A program made the position numbers and the translations under genes. A DNA stretch of 64,000 bases, taken from assembly GCF_014203595.1 (NCBI RefSeq), contig NZ_JACHJK010000009.1, forward strand, positions 124,001-188,000, in the 5' to 3' direction. This DNA is from Streptomyces echinatus. GTDB taxonomy: Bacteria > Actinomycetota > Actinomycetes > Streptomycetales > Streptomycetaceae. Shown piece after piece: positions 51,497 through 59,753 of the stretch. A model generated the notes under the pieces. That model was given only the letters and a program-made list of their open reading frames with translations, was not told where the DNA came from and did not search any database. The stretch's first letter is position 1; each line of letters begins with the position of its first letter.

Positions 51497-52446
51497 GCGT
51501 CCCCCTCCGAGCGGGTGAGCCGCAGATAGACCGCGGAGAAGGCGCCGAGCAGGAGCAGGAGCATCACGCTGAGGGCGCACGCGCCGCCGAAGTCGTTGTA
51601 GAGGAAGGCGTACTTGTAGATGAGGTAGAGGACGGTGACGGTGGCGTTCTCCGGTCCGCCGCCGGTGATGACGAACGGTTCGGTGAACACCTGCATGGTG
51701 GCGACGATCTGAAGCAGCATCAGCATCAGGATCACGAACCGGGTCTGCGGGACCGTGACGTGCCGGACGCGCTGGAGCAGGTTCGCGCCGTCCAGTTCGG
51801 CCGCCTCGTACAGCTCGCCGGGGATGGACTGGAGGGCCGCCAGGTAGACGAGGACGGTGCCGCCCATGTTGGCCCAGGTCGCGACGACGACCAGGGAGAC
51901 GAGGGCGGTGTCGGCACCGTTGGACCAGTTGGACGTGGGCAGGTGCAGGAAGCGCAGGGCTTCGTTGGCCAGGCCGGCGCCCGGATCGTAGAACCACTTC
52001 CACAGCAGGGCGCTGACCACCGGCGGGATCATCACCGGCAGATAGACCACGACCCGGAAGAACGCCTTGGCGTGCCGCAGTTCGTTGAGCACGAGGGCGA
52101 GCACGAAGGGGACCGCGAAGCCGATGAGCAGGGCCAGCAGCGTGAAGGTGAGGGTGTTGCGCCAGGCGGCGGAGAACTCGGGGTCGTGCCAGACGCGGGT
52201 GAAGTTGGCGGTGCCGACCCACTCCGGATCCGAGCCGGGCGTGTACTTCTGGAAGGCGATGACGACCGCGCGGATCGCCGGGTACCAGGAGAAAAGCGCG
52301 AAGCAGAGCAGGCCGCCGAGGAGGAAGCCGTAGGCGCGGGCCTGGTCGGCCAGGCGGCGCCGCCTGAGGTCCCCGGCCGGGGGCGGCGCGGGGAGCGGAT
52401 GGGCGGCGGCCTTCGTCACGGGCCGCCGCTCGGCCGTCTTCGTCAT
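51493..52446 (-). CDS. Carbohydrate ABC transporter permease (MalF/AglF-like)
   Basis: First permease of the sugar transporter, 317 aa with six helices. The frame is open further upstream, but the ATG at 52446 (MTKTAERRPVTKAAAHP) follows the binding-protein stop by 5 bases. The EAA loop is LYEAAELDGANLLQRVRHVTVPQTR, and FTEPFVITGGGPENATVTVLYLIYKYAF is a conserved permease end. Overlaps the next permease gene by 4 bp. Confidence 0.94.
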   Translation of the reverse strand: MTKTAERRPVTKAAAHPLPAPPPAGDLRRRRLADQARAYGFLLGGLLCFALFSWYPAIRAVVIAFQKYTPGSDPEWVGTANFTRVWHDPEFSAAWRNTLTFTLLALLIGFAVPFVLALVLNELRHAKAFFRVVVYLPVMIPPVVSALLWKWFYDPGAGLANEALRFLHLPTSNWSNGADTALVSLVVVATWANMGGTVLVYLAALQSIPGELYEAAELDGANLLQRVRHVTVPQTRFVILMLMLLQIVATMQVFTEPFVITGGGPENATVTVLYLIYKYAFLYNDFGGACALSVMLLLLLGAFSAVYLRLTRSEGDA

Positions 52447-52451
52447 CGTGG

Positions 52452-53804
52452 TCAGCTCCGGGCCAGAATGCCGTCGATCTTTCCGGACGCGTCCTTCAGC
52501 AGCTGGTCGATGTCGGCGTCCTTCTCGGTCAGGACCGCGGAGACGACGGAGTCGAGGACGGAGTAGATCTGCTGCGCGTTCGGCGGCTCGATCTTCAGCC
52601 GGAGCTGCCCGTTGCCGTCGAGGAACGCCTGGTAGTTCTCCACCGGCACGTTGGCGTTGGCCTTCTTGGCCTGCTGGTCCGTGGTGTCGGCGGCGCCGGT
52701 GAACAGGCGCGGCTCGGGCAGGCCTACGGGGGCGTCGTTCTTCTTGGCGCGGGCGTAGTCGCCGAGGAAGCCCTTGCCGGGGGTGAGGAACATGTGGTCG
52801 AGCCACTTCAGGCCGGCGCGGATCTGGGCGGGCGTGTCGTGCCTGTTGAACATGTAGCCGTCGCCGCCGATGAGGGTGCCTTCGCCGCCGGGCATGGGGG
52901 CCAGGGCGAGGTCCTTGTAGTCACCGCCCTTCTCCTTGACCAGGATGGGGATGTTGTCGGGGGCGGCGAGGTACATGCCGAGCTTGCCCGAACCCATCAG
53001 CTGCTGCACGTCGTTGATGACGAGGAGCTGCTTGCTGCCCATGGAGTCGTCGGTCCACCGCATGTCGTGCAGGTTCTGGAGGACGGCGTGTGCCTCGGGG
53101 GTGTCGACGGTGGCCTTCTCGCCGTCCGCGTCGACGACGTCGCCGCCCTGGGAGTACAGCTCGGCCGTGAAGTGCCAGCCGCCCTGGTTCTGCGCGCTGT
53201 AGTCGGCGTATCCGACCGTGCCGTCGCCGAGGGCGGCGATCCTCTTCGCGGCGGCGCGGACCTCGTCCCAGGTCGCCGGGGGCTTGTCGGGGTCCAGGCC
53301 GGCCTTCCGGAAGAGGCCGCGGTTGTAGATCAGCCCCATCGAGTATCCGGTGCGCGGGATGCCGTAGACCTTGCCGTCCGCGGTGTAGATGTCCCGCAGC
53401 TGCTTCTGGATGGTGCCGTAGCTCTTCAGTTCCTTCAGGTACGGCGTCAGGTCGGCGGCCTGGTTCACGTCGACCACATGCTTCGCGTCCGTGAAGTACG
53501 TGTAGAACACGTCCTCCATCTGGCCGCCGGCGAGTTTGGCGTCGAAGGTCTTCGGGTCCTGGCAGGGGAAGGCGTCGTGCGCGACGACGTCGATGTCCGG
53601 GTTCTGCCGCTCGAAGGAGGCGACGTCCTCCTCGAAGAACCCGCGGTCGACCTTGGCGCTCCTGGGCGGCTCGCAGTTGACGGTGATGCGCGTCCTGCCG
53701 CTCGCCGTTCCGTCGTCACCGGACCCGCAGGCGGCGGCGGCGAGGGCGAGGGAGGAACAGACGCCGATCGTGACGACGGTACGGCGGAACCCGGTGTGTC
53801 TCAT
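52452..53804 (-). CDS. Extracellular solute-binding lipoprotein (sugar ABC transporter)
   Basis: Substrate-binding protein of 450 aa that captures an alpha-glucoside-type sugar. The ATG at 53804 gives a lipoprotein signal with lipobox LAAAAC (Cys26), so the mature protein is lipid-anchored. Family 1 binding-protein features include FEEDVASFERQNPDIDVVAH, the hinge segments GKVYGIPRTGYSMGLIYNRGLFRKAG and the C-terminal LTEKDADIDQLLKDASGKIDGIL. Lead gene of the operon binding protein/permease/permease/GH13. Its upstream region begins with the terminator at the end of the lacI-type gene, so it has its own promoter. Confidence 0.94.
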   Translation of the reverse strand: MRHTGFRRTVVTIGVCSSLALAAAACGSGDDGTASGRTRITVNCEPPRSAKVDRGFFEEDVASFERQNPDIDVVAHDAFPCQDPKTFDAKLAGGQMEDVFYTYFTDAKHVVDVNQAADLTPYLKELKSYGTIQKQLRDIYTADGKVYGIPRTGYSMGLIYNRGLFRKAGLDPDKPPATWDEVRAAAKRIAALGDGTVGYADYSAQNQGGWHFTAELYSQGGDVVDADGEKATVDTPEAHAVLQNLHDMRWTDDSMGSKQLLVINDVQQLMGSGKLGMYLAAPDNIPILVKEKGGDYKDLALAPMPGGEGTLIGGDGYMFNRHDTPAQIRAGLKWLDHMFLTPGKGFLGDYARAKKNDAPVGLPEPRLFTGAADTTDQQAKKANANVPVENYQAFLDGNGQLRLKIEPPNAQQIYSVLDSVVSAVLTEKDADIDQLLKDASGKIDGILARS

Positions 53805-53913
53805 CGGTGGACCCCTATGGCACTCATGGCAGGAGCGGTGGGCGAGGCACACTCAAGCACCGCCGACATCGGGACCGCAAGATGTCGCGCAGAATCTGTA
53901 ATTATTCGACAGG

Positions 53914-53941
53914 CGACTGAATGCTCCGACGTTCAGTCGCG
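53914..53941 (-). terminator. Hairpin at the end of the LacI gene
   Basis: Perfect 9-bp arms GCGACTGAA (53914-53922) and TTCAGTCGC (53933-53941), covering the stop codon of the LacI regulator, followed in the minus direction by AT-rich sequence. Confidence 0.55.
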
Positions 53942-54931
53942 CGGAGCTTGCGCGGTGGAGCCGCGCACCACCAGTTCCGGCTCGAACAGCAGCTCCTCGG
54001 CGGGTACGGCGGTGCCGCCGATCTGCGCGTTCAGCAGTTCCACGGCCGCGCGGCCCATGGCCTCGATCGGCTGGCGGACGGTGGTCAGCGGGGGTTCGGT
54101 GCAGTTCATGAACGCCGAGTCGTCGTAGCCGACGACCGAGATCCGGCCCGGCACGTCGTGCCCCTTGCGGCGGGCCGCCCGGATCGCGCCGAGCGCCAGC
54201 GGGTCGGAGGCGCAGATGATGCCGGTGACACCCCGGTCGATCAGCCGGGAGGCGGCGGCGTGACCACCCTCGATGGAGAACATGGCGCGCGCGACGAACT
54301 CGTCCGGCAGGTCGCCGGCGACGGCCCGGGCCGCGGCCAGTTTGCGGGCCGAGGGCACGTGGTCGCCGGGGCCGAGGACCAGGCCGATGCGCTCGTGGCC
54401 GAGGGAGGCAAGGTGCCGCCAGGCCTGCTCGACGGCGACGACGTCGTCGCAGGAGACGGCCGGAAAGCCGAGGTGTTCGATGGCCGCGTTGACCAGCACG
54501 ACCGGGATGTTGCGCTCGGCGAGCAGCCGGTAGTGGTCGTGCGGCGCGTCGGCCTGGGCGTACAGGCCGCCGGCGAAGACGACGCCGGAGACCTGCTGGT
54601 GGAGCAGCAGCTCGACGTAGTCCGCCTCCGACACCCCGCCCTTGGTCTGTGTGCACAGCACCGGGGTCAGCCCGAGCTGGGCCAGGGCGCCGCCGATGAC
54701 CTCGGCGAACGCCGGGAAGATGGGGTTCTGCAGCTCGGGCAGGACGAGGCCGACCAGGCGCGCGCGTTCGCCGCGCAGCTGGGTGGGGCGCTCGTAGCCG
54801 AGGACGTCGAGGGCGGTCAGGACCGCCTGCCGGGTGGCGTCGGAGACTCCCGGCTTGCCGTTGAGCACCCGGCTGACCGTGGCCTCGCTGACCCCGACCT
54901 TCTTAGCCACTTCCGCAAGTCGTCGCGTCAT
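53933..54931 (-). CDS. LacI family repressor of the alpha-glucoside operon
   Basis: A 332-aa LacI regulator starting MTRRLAEVAKKVGVSEATVSRVLNG at ATG 54931; the helix-turn-helix begins at residue 5. The hinge is SDATRQAVLTALDVLGYERP, the sensor domain follows, and the end is VVGYDDSAFMNCTEPPLTTVRQPIEAMG. It lies directly upstream of the sugar operon on the same strand. Its own promoter region contains three GCAAG repeats and a perfect dyad, suggesting autoregulation. Confidence 0.93.
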   Translation of the reverse strand: MTRRLAEVAKKVGVSEATVSRVLNGKPGVSDATRQAVLTALDVLGYERPTQLRGERARLVGLVLPELQNPIFPAFAEVIGGALAQLGLTPVLCTQTKGGVSEADYVELLLHQQVSGVVFAGGLYAQADAPHDHYRLLAERNIPVVLVNAAIEHLGFPAVSCDDVVAVEQAWRHLASLGHERIGLVLGPGDHVPSARKLAAARAVAGDLPDEFVARAMFSIEGGHAAASRLIDRGVTGIICASDPLALGAIRAARRKGHDVPGRISVVGYDDSAFMNCTEPPLTTVRQPIEAMGRAAVELLNAQIGGTAVPAEELLFEPELVVRGSTAQAPRD

Positions 54932-54935
54932 GACC

Positions 54936-54968
54936 GCAAGCGTAGCGCAAGTTACGCAAGCTGCTTGC
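54936..54968. promoter_or_regulatory. Candidate LacI-type operator with GCAAG repeats
   Basis: GCAAG occurs at 54936, 54947 and 54956; the last copy forms the perfect palindrome GCAAG-CTG-CTTGC (54956-54968). It lies immediately upstream of the lacI-type start codon (54931) and is likely bound by that repressor. One further GCAAG (53876-53881 region) lies upstream of the binding-protein gene. Confidence 0.6.
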
Positions 54969-55041
54969 ATAAAGGGAGGCGGGCCGGGGCCGCGGCAGCC
55001 GGCCCGGCGCCGTCGGCGACCTGAACGCCGACGGTGCCGGG

Positions 55042-55713
55042 TCAGTTCTCGGACGCCGGGACGACCGAGAGGTGGGAGACCGTGCCCCGCGAGCGGCGCG
55101 GGCGGCGCACCGCCGCGGCGGGCCGGCGGGGATCGCGCAGCACCATCGTCAGATGCCGGTAGCCGAGCTCCCGCAGCGGCCGCGGCGCGTCCTCGACGAT
55201 CCGGCACTCGGTGCGCCCGCGGCGCTGGTCCGGGTGGTGCAGGAGGCGTACGGCGCCGTCGAGGCGGGTTCCGGCCTCGCCGACGGCCCGGATCCAGTGC
55301 GGCAGGCCCTGCCGGTAGGCGGCCTCCATGAGCGGGTCCTGGGCGATGTCCCGGCGGACCGCCTGGAGCTCGGGGTCGTGCCCGAAGGACTCCAGGGCGG
55401 ACCGGAGCTGGGCCAGCATCGGCAGGCACCAGCCGGGCTCGTGCTCGCCGAGGACCTCCCCCGCGTCGGGGTGGAACAGCACGAACCGCAGGAAGTTCTC
55501 CCCCGGCATGGCCGTCGGATGGGGGCGCACGCCGCGGAAGAGCGTCTCGAACGCGTGGTTCGCCATGACCACGTTCCACTGGCGGTCGACGACCAGGGAC
55601 GGGCAGGACAGGTACTCCAGCAGCGCACCGTAGTCCTGAAGGTATGCCTGGTTCTCGCAGGTGTCGGGGACGGGCCGCGGTGCCGGCCGCTGCCCTCCTG
55701 CCTGATGTGCCAT
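55042..55713 (-). CDS. Orphan MmyB-like ligand-binding domain protein
   Basis: A 223-aa protein resembling the PAS-like ligand domain at the C-terminus of MmyB/XRE regulators: QDYGALLEYLSCPSLVVDRQWNVVMANHAFETLF, PGENFLRFVLFHPDA, WCLPMLAQLRSALESFGHDPEL and RHPDQ-type histidine segment LLHHPDQRR. The N-terminal helix-turn-helix normally present is missing. It may have become a ligand-sensing partner. Start taken at ATG 55713 with AGAGGGG 10 nt upstream; GTG 55749 is an alternative. Divergent from the XRE gene at 55955, which could supply the DNA-binding function. Confidence 0.75.
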   Translation of the reverse strand: MAHQAGGQRPAPRPVPDTCENQAYLQDYGALLEYLSCPSLVVDRQWNVVMANHAFETLFRGVRPHPTAMPGENFLRFVLFHPDAGEVLGEHEPGWCLPMLAQLRSALESFGHDPELQAVRRDIAQDPLMEAAYRQGLPHWIRAVGEAGTRLDGAVRLLHHPDQRRGRTECRIVEDAPRPLRELGYRHLTMVLRDPRRPAAAVRRPRRSRGTVSHLSVVPASEN

Positions 55714-55785
55714 CGGGAGGTCACCCCTCTTGCCTCTGCGGCCTTTCACGCGGCGATGCGATCCTGCTGCCCAGGCCGGAGTCGT

Positions 55786-55843
55786 GTCAACTATCGTGGC
55801 ATTTCATGCCGGTTGACGGCCGAAATTCGCCACAGTTGTGGCG
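55786..55843. promoter_or_regulatory. Cluster of palindromes between divergent regulators
   Basis: GTCAAC (55786-55791) faces GTTGAC (55812-55817); between them lies GGCAT-TTC-ATGCC (55798-55810), and after them CGCCACA-GT-TGTGGCG (55828-55843). They fill the region shared by the MmyB-like and XRE genes and are candidate operators for both directions. Confidence 0.5.
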
Positions 55844-55954
55844 ACACCTGGATGTGGGTTCGAGACACCGGCTACTCTCCGGGAAGTTCACGGCGATCGC
55901 TCGTGAGAAGCACGGACGCATCTGAAGCCCTCTCAAGACGTAGGAGTTCTGTCG

Positions 55955-56611
55955 GTGACGGATGGCTACGAGGATCCGGGCGCCTCGGCGACCGCCCAGC
56001 TGCCGGCCGTCGTCGCCCGCGTCACCGCGCTCGCCGACCGCCTCGGCGTCCCGTTCGCCGAGGTCTTCGACGTCGGGCGGCTCTCCATCGCCTGCGGCGT
56101 GCCTGAGCCGGTGGTCAGAGCCCTGCTCAGCGGCCGGCCCGCGGGCGAGCCGGACGTCCAGGCCCGCTTTCTGCAGCGCCTGGACCTGCTGCGCCGCACC
56201 CGGCTGAAGCCGGGCGGGCGCCGCTACACCCAGCAGGAGATCGCCGACGGCGCGGGCATGTCCCGGCAGCAGGCCGGCGCCCTCATCAACGGCGACCGGC
56301 GGCCCACCATGGAGCACTGCGACGCCCTCCAGCGTTTCTTCCGGGTGCACGCCGGCTTCCTCACCGCGGAGGACCCCGAGGCGCTGGCGGGCGCGCTGCA
56401 GCGCACCGAGCAGGAACTGCTGCAGAAGCTCGCCGACCGGGAACGGGCCGCCGCCGAGACCGCGCAGGATCCGCTGGAGCGGCTGCTGCAGGACCACGGA
56501 GTGCGCGGAATCGCCTGGCGGGCCGCGCAGTTGCCCACGGACCAGCACCGGGACAAGGTCGCGGAGTGGCTCGACATGCTCCTGGAGAGCGTCAAGCGGC
56601 CCGAGTCGTGA
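55955..56611 (+). CDS. XRE-family helix-turn-helix protein
   Basis: A 218-aa regulator starting at GTG 55955. The central helix-turn-helix is YTQQEIADGAGMSRQQAGALINGDRRPTMEH (residues about 90-120). Helical, acidic flanks follow, with EALAGALQRTEQELLQKLAD a probable coiled coil. It resembles the DNA-binding partner in XRE/ImmA-type pairs of actinomycetes, where a downstream metallopeptidase controls the regulator. Its stop overlaps the following gene (GTGA). Confidence 0.85.
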   Translation: MTDGYEDPGASATAQLPAVVARVTALADRLGVPFAEVFDVGRLSIACGVPEPVVRALLSGRPAGEPDVQARFLQRLDLLRRTRLKPGGRRYTQQEIADGAGMSRQQAGALINGDRRPTMEHCDALQRFFRVHAGFLTAEDPEALAGALQRTEQELLQKLADRERAAAETAQDPLERLLQDHGVRGIAWRAAQLPTDQHRDKVAEWLDMLLESVKRPES

Positions 56612-57183
56612 TCCGGGGGAGGACGGTGGGCATCGGCAGGGACATGCGCCGGCTGTGCAACGAGCTGGTGAGCGGCCTGACCCTCCCCGTGCCCGCGCCG
56701 CCGGACGAGCTGTGCCGGGCACTGTGCGAGGTGATGAGCCGCCGCCGGGGCCGTCCGGTGCGCTTCCGCACGGCCGTCTTCCCGCCCGGCACGGCCAGCG
56801 GTCTGTGGCTGGGCCTGACCGACCGGGACGTGGTCGTGGTGGAGGAACGCACCGCGCCCGACCACCAGTTGGTGATACTCGGTCACGAACTGTGGCACAT
56901 GCACGCCGACCACTGCGGGCTCCGCCTGGAGGGGGCCGACGCCGCCACCCGGCTGCTGCCGGACAGCACCGCCCAGGCGGCGCTGCAGGCGACGGTGCGG
57001 CGGGTCGCGGCCCGTACCCGCTTCGACCTCGCCGAGGAACGGGACGCCGAGACCTTCGGGCTGCTTCTCGCCAGCAAGTGCCGTACCTGGCTGCCTCGTT
57101 CGGCACGACCGGTGCCGGTGCAGCGGGACGGCGTGGCCGGCCGCATCGAGGCCTCCCTGGGGTATCCGGGACCGCAGGGCTGA
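56608..57183 (+). CDS. ImmA/IrrE-like HExxH protein (toxin/peptidase partner)
   Basis: A 191-aa protein with a zinc-peptidase helix LVILGHELWHMHADH (HELWH near residue 93), the hallmark of ImmA/IrrE-like peptidases. In Streptomyces such genes are often annotated as toxin component. It is coupled to the XRE gene by GTGA overlap. GTG 56626 and ATG 56644 are later starts, and the strong GGGGGAGGA at 56615-56623 may serve one of these. Expected action: cleaving or releasing the XRE regulator upon a stress signal; inferred from family. Confidence 0.8.
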   Translation: MIRGRTVGIGRDMRRLCNELVSGLTLPVPAPPDELCRALCEVMSRRRGRPVRFRTAVFPPGTASGLWLGLTDRDVVVVEERTAPDHQLVILGHELWHMHADHCGLRLEGADAATRLLPDSTAQAALQATVRRVAARTRFDLAEERDAETFGLLLASKCRTWLPRSARPVPVQRDGVAGRIEASLGYPGPQG

Positions 57184-57444
57184 ACCGGGGTCGCCGTCCG
57201 CCGGTGCGCCGGGAAGGCGCCCGGGCACCCGTGCCGTCCCGGCGGCGAGTCCCCGTCCCTTTCCGCGCACCCGGCCGGACCAGGCGTTTCGGGTGCGCCG
57301 GTGTCTCGGCCAAGCGGGCGAACCGGGGCCGAGCCGGACGGCGTTGTCAGTGGTGGGCGGCAAGCTGGGGGTGTGCGCCGTGCGACGCGGTGCACGGCGC
57401 CGCAGGGCGCGTGACCGTGACGCCTACTCGGGGAGAGCCGACCG

Positions 57445-57672
57445 ATGCCCACCGCCGTACTGACCGACCGTGAGCGCACCGCCGTACAGGCCTACCTGCG
57501 GCTGCTGCATACGGTGCGCGCCGCCTTCGACGGCCCACCGGACGACGGCCGGCCCGTCCTCGTCCCGCCCGCCGTGCTCGCCGAGGCGGAACAGGCACTG
57601 GACCGGGCGGGACTCGCCGGTAACGAGGAGGAGTTCTTCCGGCTGCTGCGCGACTGGTGCCCGCCCGCCTGA
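57445..57672 (+). CDS. Small hypothetical protein
   Basis: A 75-aa acidic helical protein (MPTAVLTDRERTAVQAYLRL...AGNEEEFFRLLRDWC) with no recognised domain. An ATG start with GGGGAGAG about 12 nt upstream and normal Streptomyces codon use support it. It follows the XRE/HExxH pair by 261 bp and ends before a GC hairpin. Function unknown. Confidence 0.65.
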   Translation: MPTAVLTDRERTAVQAYLRLLHTVRAAFDGPPDDGRPVLVPPAVLAEAEQALDRAGLAGNEEEFFRLLRDWCPPA

Positions 57673-57697
57673 GCGTCCCCACGGGTCCGCGCCACCG

Positions 57698-57720
57698 CCG
57701 CCCCCGGGCGGGGGGGGCGG
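57698..57720 (+). terminator. GC hairpin with poly-G
   Basis: CCGCCCCC (57698-57705) pairs with GGGGGCGG (57713-57720), 26 bases after the small gene's stop. A run of eight G (57710-57717) and another at 57727-57734 make this a difficult sequencing spot. Confidence 0.5.
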
Positions 57721-57847
57721 GGCGGCGGGGGGGGCCGGGAGAAGCGGCGCCGGGAGACGCCGGCTCCGGACGGGGCACGCCGGTGGGTGGCCGGCCGCGC
57801 GCCGCGGCGGGCCGCCGCCGGGCCGTCAGGGGGCGGGCGCCGGGCCG

Positions 57848-58549
57848 TCAGGGAGCGGGCGCCGCGGCGGGGATGTGCGGTATGACGACGGACGTGGCCA
57901 CCACTCCGTCGCGTACGACCCACCGTCCCTCGAAGACCTGGAGCCGGTGACCGCCGACCAGGGGGCCGGGGACGAGCAGCTCGGCGCGCAGGGTGCCGCG
58001 CGAGGCGCCGTCGGTGTCCGGCCGCAGGGTGATGTCGGCCTCGGAGAAGTCCAGCCATTTGCGGGTGAGCGGGAACCACGCCTTGTAGACCGACTCCTTG
58101 GCGCTGAACAGCAGCCGGTCCCAGTGCAGGGCGGGCCACCGCGCGGCCATGCCGTCGAGCCGCGTGGACTCGGCGGGCAGGAAGACGGAGGCGCCGACGC
58201 CCTCGGGGAGCGGCCCGTGCGGCTCGGCGTCGATGCCGATGGAGGCGAGGTCTGCGGCGCGGACCAGCGCGGCGGCGCAGTAGCCCTCGCAGTGGGTCAT
58301 GCTGCCGACGAGCCCGGCCGGCCACTGCGGGGCGCCCCGCTCGCCGCTGACCACGGCCTGCGGGGGCACGCCGAGCTTCTCCATGGCGCTCCGGGCGCAG
58401 CCGCGGACGGCGGCGAACTCGCGGCGCCGCTTGGCGACGGCGCGCTCGACGAGCGGCGCCTCCGCCGGATAGAGCGGGGCGTCCCACAGCGGGTCGTCAG
58501 CGTGCGCCTCCACGGCCACGACCGACTCCGGGAGCAGCTCCTCGATCAC
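57848..58549 (-). CDS. 4'-phosphopantetheinyl transferase (Sfp/EntD-type)
   Basis: Transfers phosphopantetheine from CoA to carrier proteins of polyketide, peptide or siderophore synthases. The 233-aa protein has the entD-like N-terminus PLYPAEAPLVERAVAKRRREFAAVR, the GSMTHCEGYCAAAL motif, the magnesium-binding IGIDAEPHGPL and the core LLFSAKESVYKAWFPLTRKWLDF. No biosynthetic cluster is adjacent, so it is probably a general activator used by distant clusters. Its start lies 53 bp inside the end of the metallophosphoesterase gene, so the two are translationally linked. Confidence 0.94.
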   Translation of the reverse strand: MIEELLPESVVAVEAHADDPLWDAPLYPAEAPLVERAVAKRRREFAAVRGCARSAMEKLGVPPQAVVSGERGAPQWPAGLVGSMTHCEGYCAAALVRAADLASIGIDAEPHGPLPEGVGASVFLPAESTRLDGMAARWPALHWDRLLFSAKESVYKAWFPLTRKWLDFSEADITLRPDTDGASRGTLRAELLVPGPLVGGHRLQVFEGRWVVRDGVVATSVVIPHIPAAAPAP

Positions 58550-59402
58550 CTGCTTCGACCTCCATCGGCAGAACGCGGCGCAGCCTTCCCGGGGGATCCG
58601 GGCGCTTGCCCCACTCGCGGGGATATCCCACGGAGACCTCCATGAAGCGGACTCCGTCGTGCCAGGTGGTACGGGGGATGTGGAGATGACCGTAGACCAT
58701 GGTGGCGACCCGGAACCGGCGGTGCCAGTCGGCGGTCAGCCCGGTGCCGCACCACATGGCGAACTCGGGGTACCAGAGGATCTCCATGGGGTGCCGGTCC
58801 AGCGGGTAGTGGCCGGCCAGCACGGTCGGGAGGTCCTCGGGCAGCTCGGCGAGCCTGCGCTCCGTCTCGGCGACCCGCGCCCGGCACCAGTCCTCACGGG
58901 TCGGGTAGGGGTCGGGGTGCAGCAGGAACTCGTCGTTGCAGACGACGCCCGTGCCGTGCGCGTAGGCCAGGCCCTCCGCCTTGGTGGCGCAGCCGGCCGG
59001 CAGGAACGAGTAGTCGTACAGCAGGAACAGCGGGGCGACGACGGCCGGGCCGCCGGCGCCGCGCCACACGGGGTAGGGGTCCTCGGGGGTGACGACGCCC
59101 AGCTCCCGGCACATCTCGACCAGGTGCTCGTAGCGGGCGACACCGCGCAGGGTGACCGGGTCGCTCGGGTGGGTCCACAGCTCGTGGTTGCCCGGTGCCC
59201 ACAGGACCTTGCGGAAGCGGCTCGCGAGCGTGCCGAGGGCCCAGCGCACATCGGCGACGGTCTCCGCGACGTCGCCGGCCACGATCAGCCAGTCGTCGTC
59301 GCTCTCCGGTCGCATGTCCTCGACCAGTGCGCGGTTCTCCGGGTAGCTGATGTGCAGGTCGCTGATGGCCAGCAGCTGTCCGGCCCCGGCCGTCGACTCC
59401 AC
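58497..59402 (-). CDS. Metallophosphoesterase
   Basis: Calcineurin-like phosphoesterase of 301 aa with all dimetal motifs: AISDLHISYPEN, IVAGDVAETVADV, LWAPGNHELW, VLAGHYPLDRHP and VYGHLHIPRTTW. The GTG at 59402 has GGAAGGGG 9 nt upstream; a GTG at 59438 is less well placed. The last 20 residues are Gly/Arg-rich and overlap the phosphopantetheinyl transferase gene by 53 bp. The pairing recalls PPTase-phosphodiesterase pairs in which one enzyme removes what the other adds, but ACP hydrolase activity is only a guess. Confidence 0.92.
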   Translation of the reverse strand: MESTAGAGQLLAISDLHISYPENRALVEDMRPESDDDWLIVAGDVAETVADVRWALGTLASRFRKVLWAPGNHELWTHPSDPVTLRGVARYEHLVEMCRELGVVTPEDPYPVWRGAGGPAVVAPLFLLYDYSFLPAGCATKAEGLAYAHGTGVVCNDEFLLHPDPYPTREDWCRARVAETERRLAELPEDLPTVLAGHYPLDRHPMEILWYPEFAMWCGTGLTADWHRRFRVATMVYGHLHIPRTTWHDGVRFMEVSVGYPREWGKRPDPPGRLRRVLPMEVEAGDRGAAPGVGRGRGGAR

Positions 59403-59591
59403 TTCGGCGCACCCCTTCCGATCATCCGATGCCACCACAAGAACACATCCATGCGGTCCGGGACAAGAGTCATCTGGCCGAGTGTCAGCTTCCGGCGTAA
59501 GCGGAGTGGTTGCCCCCGCCGTGCCCCCCGGAGGCGGCCCCGGCTCGGCCGCCCCGCCCCGGTTTCGCCGGCCGGCCGGACCGAGCGCTCG

Positions 59592-59697
59592 CTCACGCCC
59601 CGTCCGCGGTCGTGCACGCCCGGTCCGCGCTTCCGCACGCCCGGTTCACGCTCGTGCGCGTCCGATTCGCGGTCGCGCACACCCGGCTCACCGCGCC
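59592..59697. repeat. Five degenerate 21-bp tandem repeats
   Basis: Units aligned on CACGCCCGGTTCGCG recur every 21 bp (ACGCCC-type core at 59595, 59616, 59637, 59658 and 59679). The period equals seven codons and two helical turns. No supported gene covers it, though both strands give Arg-rich heptads. Confidence 0.6.
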
Positions 59698-59753
59698 CCG
59701 GCCGTCCGGCCGGCGTGGGCATGGCCGAAACGCTACGGCCCCGCTTCCTCGAA

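Noticed and set aside
46008..51529. Plus-strand frames of 780 and 922 codons opposite the cassette and the sugar operon
   Set aside because: Shadows of the minus-strand genes; no domain, and codon-position G/C pattern fits the minus strand.
48977..53804. Naming the sugar operon aglEFGA
   Set aside because: The layout is alike, but maltose, trehalose and other alpha-glucoside systems look the same at this level, so no symbols were assigned.
59592..59697. Possible CRISPR array from the 21-bp repeats
   Set aside because: Repeats are contiguous and degenerate with no spacers and no cas genes.
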